Part shown: one piece after another, positions 7,708 to 15,904 of the stretch
How the letters are laid out: each line of letters begins with the position of its first letter
Position numbering within the stretch: position 1 is the first letter of the stretch
Origin: an uncultured Erysipelotrichaceae bacterium
GTDB lineage: Bacteria; Bacillota_I; Bacilli_A; Erysipelotrichales; Erysipelotrichaceae
Direction: 5' to 3'
NCBI GenBank assembly: GCA_946537255.1
Contig: CAMNFS010000008.1
Span: forward strand, 1-51,967
DNA: 51,967 nucleotides
Translations under genes and position numbers: made by a program
Notes under the pieces: model-generated
Told to the model about the DNA's origin: nothing
Seen by the model: the letters and a program-made list of their open reading frames with translations, nothing else
The model's database searches: none

Positions 7708-8849
7708 TCCTGATTCTCCTCAGGCAGATAGGCAAGCAGATCCTGCCTTTTTTCCGCCTTCATCAGAAAGTATCCATGCCGGGAAGAACTGTCACTCACT
7801 TCTCCGCTTCCTTCCTGCACATCGGCCCGCACAAGATATTCGGGATGTTCTTTTTCCAACAGATTCAGCACCTCCCGATCCGCTTCATCAAAGATAAAAC
7901 GCACTGCCGCCGCCTGTTTTTTTTCAGGATGAAACGGAGCGGTTTTTTCTCCCAGAGCACAGTCAATCACCGCTTTGACAAAGTCATATCCGGTCGAGAT
8001 CCGAACCAGATCACTGCCGATGAAATCCCCGCCCATCCGGCCGCCGATTTCAATCAGACGAATCGTTCCGCTTTCATCAATCTTCAGCTCACTGTGGCTT
8101 GCGCCAAGCGTGATTCCAAGACTGTCCAGGGCGTGATATACCGTCTTCCGGATACGGGAAAGCGTCTTTTCATCGAGATCCGCCGGTTCGATATGACCTC
8201 TTTCTATAAAATGAGGTGCCCCGGTCGTGAATTTCTCCGTCACTGCAAGCATGGTATGGGAACCGTTCTGGGAAATGCATTCCACCGAGTATTCCCTGCC
8301 CTCTGCATACTCCTCGACCAGAGCTTTTTTCTCAAACCCGCAGGCCAGGGCATGACGAATGGCATCCCTTAGAAAAGAAGGATCCGTGACCTTTGTAATT
8401 CCGCGGCTGCCGGATCGATCGGTCGGTTTGACAATGACCGGAAAAACCAGGCTTTCCATCACAGGATCCGTCTCCGATTCCACGAGAATGCTCCGGGGGC
8501 TTGGATCCCCTTTAGAGGCAAACGCGAGCCGCATGGCCCGTTTGTCCGTGGAACGCTTTACCGCTTCCGGGCTGTTGGCGCAAAGACCCATGGCACTGGC
8601 AACGTAGCCGACCGTGATCATCGCAAGATCCGAGGCAATGCTGGTGATGCCGTCGATCCCGATTTTCCGGCACTGCGCGAGAATCGCTTCTTTTTCCACT
8701 ATGGAAATCGGATAAAAGAAATCAGCCGCTTTTTCTCCGACATCATCCGCAGCCCAGGCAAATACATGGGTCGTGATGCCGAGCGACTTCGCTTTTTCTA
8801 TTAACGGCAGCTGCAGATAGGAAGCGCCGATGATCGCAAGATGTTTCAT
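7704..8849 (-). CDS. ATP-grasp domain ligase of unknown substrate
   Basis: A 381-residue ATP-grasp enzyme. The N-terminal pre-ATP-grasp lobe begins KHLAIIGASYLQLPLIEKA. The ATP lysine lies in FPVIVKPTDRSGSRGI (about 136-151). Metal/ATP ligands lie in ASHSELKIDESGTIRLIEIG and GRMGGDFIG (about 250-278). ATP-grasp enzymes of this kind activate a carboxylate as an acyl phosphate and join it to an amine or thiol. It overlaps its neighbours by 4 bp on both sides, between the membrane glycosyltransferase and the SMR pair. In a cassette that makes a 4-amino sugar, acylation of that amine by an amino or organic acid is an attractive but unproven role. Confidence 0.8.
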   Translation of the reverse strand: MKHLAIIGASYLQLPLIEKAKSLGITTHVFAWAADDVGEKAADFFYPISIVEKEAILAQCRKIGIDGITSIASDLAMITVGYVASAMGLCANSPEAVKRSTDKRAMRLAFASKGDPSPRSILVESETDPVMESLVFPVIVKPTDRSGSRGITKVTDPSFLRDAIRHALACGFEKKALVEEYAEGREYSVECISQNGSHTMLAVTEKFTTGAPHFIERGHIEPADLDEKTLSRIRKTVYHALDSLGITLGASHSELKIDESGTIRLIEIGGRMGGDFIGSDLVRISTGYDFVKAVIDCALGEKTAPFHPEKKQAAAVRFIFDEADREVLNLLEKEHPEYLVRADVQEGSGEVSDSSSRHGYFLMKAEKRQDLLAYLPEENQE

Positions 8850-9778
8850 TTTCTTTCCTTCAGATTCCTTGTTTCATCAATGACATAGAGAGGCCGGTTG
8901 CGCACCTCATCATAGATATTTCCGACATACAGTCCATGAATTCCAAGCGTGAACAGAAGCAGCCCTCCGACAAGATAGATGGAGATCATCATGCTGACCC
9001 ACCCTTCCGGAATCGTGCCGTCACAGAAATGGCGGATCATAAGATAGAGAATCGCGAGAACCGAGGCGGCCGAAAACAGCATGCCGATATAGATTGCGAT
9101 ATAGAGCGGTCTATTGGACTGAGATGTGATCTCTTCCATCGCGTAGCGCAGCTTTTTGGCAAAGCTGTAGCTCGATTTGCCGGCGGCACGCTCCTGGGCA
9201 GTGATGTCAATGACGGTATTCCTGTAACCAAGCCACCGCAGAAACATGATATATCCGCGGTTTTTTTCGTTCATGGTCAGAAACGAATTCACCGCCCGGC
9301 GCGAGGCAATGGAAAAGTTGCCGATGGCCGGATCATAGAAATCATCCGTCAGAAGATTGTAAACCCGGTAGAATAGGGCGGAAAGAAACCGCGTGAGAAA
9401 GGAATCCACCCGGTTGCGGCGGCGTACGAAAACCACATCGTAGCCCTCCCGTGCCTTCTCGTAGAGTTCCCTGATCCCTTCCGGCTTATCCTGCAGGTCG
9501 CAGTCCATGACAACGACATAATCCCCTTCAGACGCCCGGATCCCGGCGGTAATCGCGCATTCCTGTCCGAAGTTCCGGGTAAAGTGAATGCCGCGGATGC
9601 GCGGATCCTTCTGACACAGCTTTTCGATATCCTCCCACGAGTTCTGAGGGTCCCGGTCCTCGACATAGATGATTTCAAAGGAAACCCCGAGCTCTTCCAT
9701 GGTTCTGATCAGGCGGTCCGTGAGTTCATAGATGGCCTCACGGCATCCATATTCCGGTATGACTACGGACAGGTTCAT
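8846..9778 (-). CDS. Family 2 glycosyltransferase with two C-terminal membrane helices (ArnC/CsbB type)
   Basis: A 310-residue enzyme likely to transfer a sugar from a nucleotide donor to undecaprenyl phosphate at the inner face of the membrane. The GT-A core starts NLSVVIPEYGCREAI, with FTRNFGQECAITAGI (66-80) and the metal-binding DCDLQDKPEG (92-101). Two hydrophobic helices follow at about 223-247 and 258-284, then the GLYVGNIYDEVRNRPLYVI end typical of dolichyl/undecaprenyl-phosphate sugar synthases. It overlaps wecE upstream and the ATP-grasp gene downstream by 4 bp each. With the SMR pair it mirrors ArnC plus ArnE/ArnF. The donor sugar is inferred to be the WecE product. Confidence 0.85.
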   Translation of the reverse strand: MNLSVVIPEYGCREAIYELTDRLIRTMEELGVSFEIIYVEDRDPQNSWEDIEKLCQKDPRIRGIHFTRNFGQECAITAGIRASEGDYVVVMDCDLQDKPEGIRELYEKAREGYDVVFVRRRNRVDSFLTRFLSALFYRVYNLLTDDFYDPAIGNFSIASRRAVNSFLTMNEKNRGYIMFLRWLGYRNTVIDITAQERAAGKSSYSFAKKLRYAMEEITSQSNRPLYIAIYIGMLFSAASVLAILYLMIRHFCDGTIPEGWVSMMISIYLVGGLLLFTLGIHGLYVGNIYDEVRNRPLYVIDETRNLKERK

Positions 9779-10908
9779 GACGTTTCCCTCCCGAAGAAGG
9801 AACGTACTGTCTCAATCACGGTCATGCGGTCAGCTTCCGTTAATCCATAGTACATGGGAAGCCTCGTCAGCCGCTCGCTCTCTTTTGTGGTATACCGGTC
9901 TTCTCCATGAAAGCGGCCGAACTGTTCTCCGGCGGGTGAGGAATGCAGCGGCACATAATGGAACACTGACTGCACGCCGCGGGACTTCAGATACGAAATG
10001 AATTCCGTACGTTCCGAAAGATCCCTCAGCTTGAGGTAGAACAGATGGGCGTTATGCCTGCACCCTTCCGGTACCACCGGCAGAGTGACCCGGTCTTTCA
10101 GATCCTGAAAGGCTTCATAATAATGATGCCAGGAGCCAAGACGGTCTTCATTGATCGCATCCGCCTGATCAAGCTGAGCCAGGAGATAGGCAGCGTTGAG
10201 CTCAGAGGGAAGAAAGCTGTCTCCGACATCCACCCACGTGTATTTATCCACCTGACCGCGGAAGAATCTCGCCCGGTTGGTTCCCTTTTCCCGGATAATC
10301 TCCGCCCGTTCAATATCCTCCTTCCGGTTGATCAGAATGGCGCCTCCTTCTCCCATCGAATAATTCTTCGTTTCATGGAAGGAATAACATCCGAAATCAC
10401 CGATCGTCCCCAGGGCTTTTCCCTTATAGGAAGCCATGACCGCCTGAGCCGCATCCTCTATCACCAGCAGATGATGCCTGCGGGCGATCTTCATGATCGT
10501 ATCCATCTCACATGCCACTCCGCCATAATGCACAGCCACAATCGCTTTTGTTTTTTCGGTGATCGCCGCTTCAATCTTTGTCTCATCAATATTCATCGTA
10601 TCCGGACGGATATCCACGAATACACAGACTGCTCCCCGCATGACCGCGGCGGTCGCGGTGGACGAAAAGGTGAAGCTTGGAAGAATCACCTCATCGCCAG
10701 GCTTGAGATCACAGAGAATCATTGCCATGTCAAGAGCGGATGTCCCGCTGGTTGTAAGCAGCGCCTTTTCAGTATGAAACCGGTTTTCCATCCATTCAGC
10801 GCATCGTTTTGTAAACGGGCCATCCCCGCAGATATGATGAGACGCGATCGCTTCCCTGATATAGTCCTCTTCTCTGCCCGTACAGGGAGGGATATTAAAC
10901 CCGATCAT
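9775..10908 (-). CDS. wecE: dTDP-4-amino-4,6-dideoxygalactose transaminase (WecE/RffA type)
   Basis: PLP-dependent DegT/DnrJ/EryC1/StrS-family aminotransferase predicted to convert dTDP-4-keto-6-deoxyglucose to dTDP-Fuc4N. The 377-residue length and many segments match enterobacterial WecE as I recall it: GDGPFTKRCAEWM, FVDIRPDTMNIDET, VHYGGVACEMDTIM, and the C-terminal FHGEDRYTTKESERL. PLP would bind Lys181 in HETKNYS. Translation starts at 10908, where ATGA overlaps the stop of the upstream glycosyltransferase, with AGGGGG nearby. Its substrate would come from rmlA and rmlB about 10 kb away. No WecD-type acetyltransferase or WecF-type transferase is present. Confidence 0.88.
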   Translation of the reverse strand: MIGFNIPPCTGREEDYIREAIASHHICGDGPFTKRCAEWMENRFHTEKALLTTSGTSALDMAMILCDLKPGDEVILPSFTFSSTATAAVMRGAVCVFVDIRPDTMNIDETKIEAAITEKTKAIVAVHYGGVACEMDTIMKIARRHHLLVIEDAAQAVMASYKGKALGTIGDFGCYSFHETKNYSMGEGGAILINRKEDIERAEIIREKGTNRARFFRGQVDKYTWVDVGDSFLPSELNAAYLLAQLDQADAINEDRLGSWHHYYEAFQDLKDRVTLPVVPEGCRHNAHLFYLKLRDLSERTEFISYLKSRGVQSVFHYVPLHSSPAGEQFGRFHGEDRYTTKESERLTRLPMYYGLTEADRMTVIETVRSFFGRETS

Positions 10909-11951
10909 GCCCGGTTCCCCCTGTACGCTTCGCACATCTTCCGCTTCATGTCAGCGTAGGTCCTGCGCTCAAGATGACGGTTCATCAGGCAGTCATCCCG
11001 AACCCGCTCCACAATGCCGTTTTTGGTATAACGGGCATAATAGCTGCGGATGGATCTCCCCTTCGGAAGCAGTTGTTTCAGGAAAACCTCAAGATGATCC
11101 AGCGTATCCGCATATTCCTGTTCGCCGCAGTTCATGGAACGGGTTTTGTAAAGCATGTATTTGAACGCCTCAAACATCCGGTAGTAGAAGATATTCGGTA
11201 CCCCGCTGATATACGCGGACTGATTCAGTATGGAAAGAAACACATCGATTTCCCCGTTCATTGCCTTGAAGCTTACATCCTGCATCGAATTGCCGGTGCG
11301 GTTGATCAGATAGTTGGCAAGCGGCTCATCGGTATAGACGGCCGTCTTTGCCTTGAGAAGAGACAGATAGAACAGAAGATTATCCGTATAACCAACCTTC
11401 CGGGGGAATTTCAGGTTCTTTGCGGAATCCGTGCGGTAGAGCTTGGCATGCGGGCTTGGATCCACAAAAAAGAGATCATTGAAGGCCATGGTGTTCTTCC
11501 GGTACAGATTGTTGGGCACAAGGGTCACATACGCCCGGTTATAGGCACTGTCATATACTTTTTCATCGCTGTCTTCATATACAAAATACTTTGCACCGAT
11601 GGTAATATCCGCATCTCCCGTCCTGGCAAGAGTAAGCAGCTTCTCAACCGCCTGAGGCTCCAGGGTATCATCGGGATCGCAGACCAGAAAATACGGTGTC
11701 CGGATCACCTGAAGCGCTTCGGAAAGCGCCGAGCCATAACCGCCGTTTTCCTTATGAATGGTACGGATCATATCCGGATGGGCTTTTTCATATTCATCCA
11801 TGATCCCCGCGCAGCCATCCGGAGAACCGTCATCCACCGCCAGAATTTCAAAGTCCCCGCTGGTCTGCCGCAAGAGTGAATCAAAACACGCGCGCAGGTA
11901 TTTTTCCACATTGTAGATCGGAACAATCACGGTAACGCTTTTCATTGTCAT
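10905..11951 (-). CDS. Family 2 glycosyltransferase, cytosolic
   Basis: A 348-residue glycosyltransferase. The nucleotide-binding start is SVTVIVPIYNVEKYLRACFD, followed by VDDGSPDG (about 40-47) and the metal-binding DPDD. KENGGYGSALSEAL replaces the more usual GGLSDARN segment. There are no membrane helices. The C-terminal half is unusually rich in Tyr/Arg/Lys and is of the type seen in capsule and teichoic acid gene sets. Start at 11951: ATGA overlap with the previous gene and GGAGG five bases upstream. Acceptor and donor cannot be read from the sequence. It is likely to add one residue of the lipid-linked repeat exported by the flippase gene two positions upstream. Confidence 0.85.
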   Translation of the reverse strand: MTMKSVTVIVPIYNVEKYLRACFDSLLRQTSGDFEILAVDDGSPDGCAGIMDEYEKAHPDMIRTIHKENGGYGSALSEALQVIRTPYFLVCDPDDTLEPQAVEKLLTLARTGDADITIGAKYFVYEDSDEKVYDSAYNRAYVTLVPNNLYRKNTMAFNDLFFVDPSPHAKLYRTDSAKNLKFPRKVGYTDNLLFYLSLLKAKTAVYTDEPLANYLINRTGNSMQDVSFKAMNGEIDVFLSILNQSAYISGVPNIFYYRMFEAFKYMLYKTRSMNCGEQEYADTLDHLEVFLKQLLPKGRSIRSYYARYTKNGIVERVRDDCLMNRHLERRTYADMKRKMCEAYRGNRA

Positions 11952-12922
11952 TTTCTCCTCCCCCGCAAGGCAAGATATGCCTTCAGACGAATCGGATCGG
12001 TATAGATCCAGTCGTTTTTTTCTCTTGCTATCTTATATCTGCATTTCGGAAACTCCGGCCAGTTGTTCCGGATATCCATGAAGCAGACATCGATATATTC
12101 ATTCACCAGCTTCCGGTCCGTACATTCCCTCGTCTTCTTGAGACATTCAAGAATATTCACACCGCCCAGAAACTTCAGTTCTTCATAATAGGTCTCATAG
12201 ATCCCGAGCCGTTTGAAATCATCCAGAGTGATCTTGACCATGTCCAGCACATGATATGCCCGCATGTTGAACTCCCCGGTGATGTTTCCGGGACGGTCCT
12301 TCAGATAGTCATACAGCGGCTCATGGACAAAGGCAACTCTGGACGCCCGGGCGATCAGCCGGTAGGTCGTGCCAAGATCCTCATAGAGACATCCCCATGG
12401 ATAGGCAATGTCATGGTCACGGAACAGAGAAAGCCGGTAGATCTTGTTCCAGGCGGCGTTTGCGATACTGGTCAGAAGCCTTGGATCCTCCTTCAGGGAA
12501 CAGACATCCGCGTCATCCGGACCGCTCTTTATGATCTCTTTTCTGCCGCTGGCCTGATAGTACTGGTAAAAATCAAAGATCACCATGTCCGCGTTGGTTT
12601 CATGAAGCTTTTTCATGCATGTTTCAAGCATGATCGGCTCTATGAAGTCATCACTGTCAATAAAGCTGACATAGGTTCCCTCTGCCCGCTTCATGCCCTC
12701 ATTTCTCGCATCGGACAGGCCGCCGTTTTTCTTGTGAATCACGTGAATCCGCGCGTCCCTTTCCTTCCAGGAATCAAGAATCTCACCGGAACGGTCCGTT
12801 GAGCCATCATCCACGAGAATCACTTCAAAATCCTTCCAGGTCTGCGCGAGGATGGAGGAAATGCATTTATCCAGATAGTCCGCGACATTGTAAACCGGAA
12901 CAACCACTGAAATCTCAGGCAT
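11948..12922 (-). CDS. Family 2 glycosyltransferase, cytosolic
   Basis: A 324-residue enzyme with the classic GT2 order: PEISVVVPVYNVADYLDKCI, VDDGSTDRSGEI, KKNGGLSDARNEGM, and IDSDDF as the divalent-metal DxD-type motif. The C-terminal region contains NAAWNKIYRLSLF and YEDLGTTYRL, frequent in capsule-type GT2 enzymes. It has no membrane segment. It overlaps the flippase gene by 8 bp and the next glycosyltransferase by 4 bp. It is similar in design to the enzyme at 33131-34081, which also sits next to a flippase gene. Substrate unknown. Confidence 0.87.
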   Translation of the reverse strand: MPEISVVVPVYNVADYLDKCISSILAQTWKDFEVILVDDGSTDRSGEILDSWKERDARIHVIHKKNGGLSDARNEGMKRAEGTYVSFIDSDDFIEPIMLETCMKKLHETNADMVIFDFYQYYQASGRKEIIKSGPDDADVCSLKEDPRLLTSIANAAWNKIYRLSLFRDHDIAYPWGCLYEDLGTTYRLIARASRVAFVHEPLYDYLKDRPGNITGEFNMRAYHVLDMVKITLDDFKRLGIYETYYEELKFLGGVNILECLKKTRECTDRKLVNEYIDVCFMDIRNNWPEFPKCRYKIAREKNDWIYTDPIRLKAYLALRGRRK

Positions 12923-14366
12923 TGGCAGCTCCCTTCCGGTTTCTCAGGGTATTGAGAACCTTCATGCACAGTTCTTCCTTCATCGCAAACAGCGTCAGAA
13001 AATACACAGCCATCCCCGTCAGCACTTCCGCGATCGTGCCGGCCGCTGATACCGGCATGATCCGCTTCATGCCAAGCACCGCAAGGCTCATGAGGACAGT
13101 CGCGAGAAGATAGATCCGATAGCTGCGGCTGAAGAAATGAAAATTCACCTTCTTACGGATCATGAACATCTGAATCCCGGTGACGGTCGCCTCGGCGATC
13201 ACACTGGCAATGATGGCACCCATGGCACCATAGCGGGGAATCAGGAACATATTGATGAGGAAGTTCACACAGGATCCGGCAATGACGGAAGCGCTGTACT
13301 GGCTGTACATGCCGGTCGGAACCATGTACTGGATGCCGGTGACGTTGGACATCGAGATCAGAATGATGACCGGACAGCCGTACATGATGAGGGTTGAGAC
13401 AATCGGCCACACCGGAATGTACCAGGCGATGAAGGTAGTGGCTATCGACATCATCCCAAAGCACATCGGAAGCGCGAGAAGCATGGAAATCTTCATCGTG
13501 GTTTCGATATACTTCTCTGCCCTTTCCGCCCCATCCGCGTTGTTGTAGTACACATTCGTCACTCTCGGCAGCATCACCGATCCGATGCTGGTGATCAGAA
13601 GCAGAAACATCTTGACGGTATTCATCGAGGTGTTGTAGTAAGTGACGTGATCCTCGGAGTACAGAGCGCCGACCATGGTCTGATCAAGCATGGTATAGAC
13701 GGAAATCGCGATCGTCGGAACAAACAGCTGAAAGGTCGCCCAGAAGTGGTTCTTATACGCGTCAAAGACCGAGACCTTCTCAAAGGTCAGATACTTGCGC
13801 AGCTGCACAAACATGATCGCCTGGCCGAACAGCTCACTTCCGACATTGATCAGAATATAGATCCAGAGATCCTCCGGCTTCTTGCATAACAGAAAAATCA
13901 GTCCGACTCCGATACATTTCACGATGATATTGCGGATGCTGGCTTTCTTGAAATCCTCCACCCCATAGAAGAACCAGGTGATATCCAGCATGGACGCGAA
14001 CATCGTAAGACCGGTCAGATTATAATAGAGGACGTTCTTATGGATCGCAAAGTGCACAAACAGATAATAGGCAATGATGGCAATCAGCATGTTTGTCATC
14101 TGCATGTACAGGATTTCAAAGAACGTCCTGTTGCGGAGACTGATATCATCCCGTACCTTGGCGATCTGACGGTTTCCGTAGGTATTGACGCCGAGAATAC
14201 CGAAAAGAATGAACCAGTTCATGATTGAACCGGCATACTGGTAAATACCAAGGGAATCCTTACCGATATGGACCGCAGTATAGGGAACCAGGATCAGCGG
14301 CAGAATAATCTTCACCAGCTGATAAAGGATGTTGTAGATATAGTTTCTTAAGATCGTTTTATCCAT
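12915..14366 (-). CDS. Wzx-type polysaccharide flippase (MOP superfamily)
   Basis: A multi-pass membrane protein of about 483 residues with roughly 12-14 hydrophobic helices. It starts MDKTILRNYIYNILYQLVKI and contains PYTAVHIGKDSLGIYQYAGS, the hallmark early segment of RfbX/Wzx proteins, and FVPTIAISVYTMLDQTMVG in the middle. It would flip undecaprenyl-diphosphate-linked oligosaccharide to the outer face. It is first in the cassette. The ATG at 14366 is chosen because it fits the family N-terminus. The Shine-Dalgarno is weak, and an in-frame ATG at 14384 would overlap the promoter-like TATAAT. A second, different flippase lies at 31590-33125. Confidence 0.9.
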   Translation of the reverse strand: MDKTILRNYIYNILYQLVKIILPLILVPYTAVHIGKDSLGIYQYAGSIMNWFILFGILGVNTYGNRQIAKVRDDISLRNRTFFEILYMQMTNMLIAIIAYYLFVHFAIHKNVLYYNLTGLTMFASMLDITWFFYGVEDFKKASIRNIIVKCIGVGLIFLLCKKPEDLWIYILINVGSELFGQAIMFVQLRKYLTFEKVSVFDAYKNHFWATFQLFVPTIAISVYTMLDQTMVGALYSEDHVTYYNTSMNTVKMFLLLITSIGSVMLPRVTNVYYNNADGAERAEKYIETTMKISMLLALPMCFGMMSIATTFIAWYIPVWPIVSTLIMYGCPVIILISMSNVTGIQYMVPTGMYSQYSASVIAGSCVNFLINMFLIPRYGAMGAIIASVIAEATVTGIQMFMIRKKVNFHFFSRSYRIYLLATVLMSLAVLGMKRIMPVSAAGTIAEVLTGMAVYFLTLFAMKEELCMKVLNTLRNRKGAANA

Positions 14367-14382
14367 AATAAAAACCGCTGTC

Positions 14383-14388
14383 ATTATA
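14383..14388 (-). promoter_or_regulatory. Possible -10 element for the flippase/aminosugar cassette
   Basis: A perfect TATAAT lies 17 bases before the chosen flippase start. No good TTGACA is seen at the expected distance (CATTCC at 17 bases). A transcript starting here would have a very short leader. The element follows the terminator of the upstream phosphodiester glycosidase gene, where a new promoter would be expected. Confidence 0.3.
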
Positions 14389-14432
14389 TCATTGTTCGCT
14401 TCCCTGGAATGTCAGGATCCAAAAAGGCAGAG

Positions 14433-14458
14433 AAAAGGAAGAGGAAATATCCCCTTCC
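14433..14458 (-). terminator. Rho-independent terminator after the first NAGPA-type gene
   Basis: On the minus strand GGAAGGGG-ATATTT-CCTCTTCC forms an eight-pair stem (one G-U pair) followed by TTTTCTC. The hairpin abuts the TGA stop at 14459-14461. Confidence 0.6.
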
Positions 14459-15820
14459 TCAGTCCTTTACACTGACCCATTCATCCGTTCCGGCAATCCA
14501 GGAATCCTCCCCGATCCGGTACCAGGTATAGCCATAGGCTGTTTTTTCTTCCATTGCCGTATAGGTATGCCCCTTTACCGCCTGACCCTTCAGGGAGGCG
14601 GAGATGCTTGGTCTGGAGCGGATATTCAGATGATCCACATTGACGGTCACCTGAAGTTCCTTCTGTGCATCCGATCTGGCGCGCACTTCTTCTGCGGTTT
14701 CATACTCCACCCATTCATCCGTTCCGGCAATCCAGCGGTTTCTGCCGATCCGATACCAGGTATAGGTACCGTCATTCTCCGTTTCAAACACCCGGTAGCG
14801 CTCGCCGTTTTCCGCATACCCTCTGGCAGTGCCGGTTGTGCGGGGAGCCGATCTCACTCTCAGTTTATCGACATGAACGCTTACCATACCGATCGGATCC
14901 TCCTCTTCTGCCAAAGGCTCAGAGAAAGCAGTATCCGCAAGTTCAGGTCCCGTCTCTTTGACAAGCGAGCTTTCATAGACCATCTGCGTGCTTCCTCCGC
15001 CATCCATGCGGATCGCATCGTGCACCTTCAGATCCGTAAGGAACGAAAGAACGGTCTCTTCGCCAAGCGTTCCATAGATCGTAATCAGAAGAAACTGCCG
15101 ATCCGCCTTCTGGGCAAGGATGGTAAGAGCTCTTCCATAGGTCCGGTAATTGATGTCTCCATACGCTCCGCCGGTGATATCCTGCTGCCTGCCATCCGCA
15201 AAATAGGTATAGGAACCGGATATTGCGTAATCCTCATTGATCCGATAACCACTCGACCAGTGCCAGAGATCATCCCCGTTCCACTGACCCCATGCCCAGC
15301 CATGATACCTGAGCTTCATCTGACCATCCGTGATATAAGCGGTCGCAAAGCCATTCCCATAGGCCGGAGTATTTTTGATCGGACCCCAGCAGGTCCATTC
15401 ATTGTTCCGCCGAACCGCTCCGACCGGCTGACCATAGTTGCCCTCCTCCATCGAGAAGTATCCGCCATTGATCCCTCCGGCATACAGATATCCCCTGTCC
15501 AGCGTCTCCATATCCGCCAGTTCATCCAGATACTGAGGCGTCTCGCAGTAGTCGATCTGCACATGCGTATGTTCACTTGGATTCACCCGCAGGATGTCGT
15601 AGTACACATCCTCCAGAATTCCCTCCTCATGGGTGATATCCTCTGCTTTTCCATCGGTATAGACATTGACTGCCGATACAACCTTGCGTCTCAGCGTGTC
15701 GATCCGTGTCTCTTCATCCCAGGCGTGGGTCACTTCCTCTGCCTGAACCGAAAGCACGGTGCCGCTGCAGAGAAAACAGGCCAGTATCAGGCCCAGAATT
15801 CTGTCAGACTGTTTTTTCAT
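14459..15820 (-). CDS. Secreted phosphodiester glycosidase-domain (NAGPA-type) protein with two SH3-like repeats
   Basis: A 453-residue secreted protein. The signal peptide ends around VQA-EE (residue 26). A central NAGPA-type domain (about 45-285) carries INGGYF (117-122), GRALTILAQKAD and the signature DGGGSTQM (273-280). The family includes the mammalian uncovering enzyme that cleaves GlcNAc-1-phosphodiesters. Two bacterial SH3-like repeats follow (about 312-372 and 391-450), each ending WYRIG...WIAGTDEWV, likely wall-binding. AGAGGTG precedes the ATG. It is paralogous to the next upstream gene. In this locus it may trim or turn over a phosphate-containing surface polymer; the substrate is inference. 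Confidence 0.85.
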   Translation of the reverse strand: MKKQSDRILGLILACFLCSGTVLSVQAEEVTHAWDEETRIDTLRRKVVSAVNVYTDGKAEDITHEEGILEDVYYDILRVNPSEHTHVQIDYCETPQYLDELADMETLDRGYLYAGGINGGYFSMEEGNYGQPVGAVRRNNEWTCWGPIKNTPAYGNGFATAYITDGQMKLRYHGWAWGQWNGDDLWHWSSGYRINEDYAISGSYTYFADGRQQDITGGAYGDINYRTYGRALTILAQKADRQFLLITIYGTLGEETVLSFLTDLKVHDAIRMDGGGSTQMVYESSLVKETGPELADTAFSEPLAEEEDPIGMVSVHVDKLRVRSAPRTTGTARGYAENGERYRVFETENDGTYTWYRIGRNRWIAGTDEWVEYETAEEVRARSDAQKELQVTVNVDHLNIRSRPSISASLKGQAVKGHTYTAMEEKTAYGYTWYRIGEDSWIAGTDEWVSVKD

Positions 15821-15840
15821 CCTGTCACCTCTTGCGTTTC

Positions 15841-15846
15841 ATTATA
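15841..15846 (-). promoter_or_regulatory. Possible -10 element for the first NAGPA-type gene
   Basis: TATAAT on the minus strand lies 20 bases before the start at 15820, with TTTTTGGA just upstream. No convincing -35 is seen at 16-18 bases. The same TATAATGA string occurs before the neighbouring genes at 14366 and 17447. Confidence 0.35.
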
Positions 15847-15881
15847 TCCAAAAACCGGAAAGTTTTCGGCAGAAACGAACA

Positions 15882-15904
15882 GACAGCCGGAACTTCCGGC
15901 TGTC
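15882..15904 (-). terminator. Strong inverted repeat at the end of the second NAGPA-type gene
   Basis: Eleven-base arms GACAGCCGGAA and TTCCGGCTGTC are separated by a single base and overlap the TGA stop. The following minus-strand sequence is only moderately T-rich (TGTTCGTTTCT). It may be a weak terminator or an mRNA 3'-end stabilising hairpin. Confidence 0.5.
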
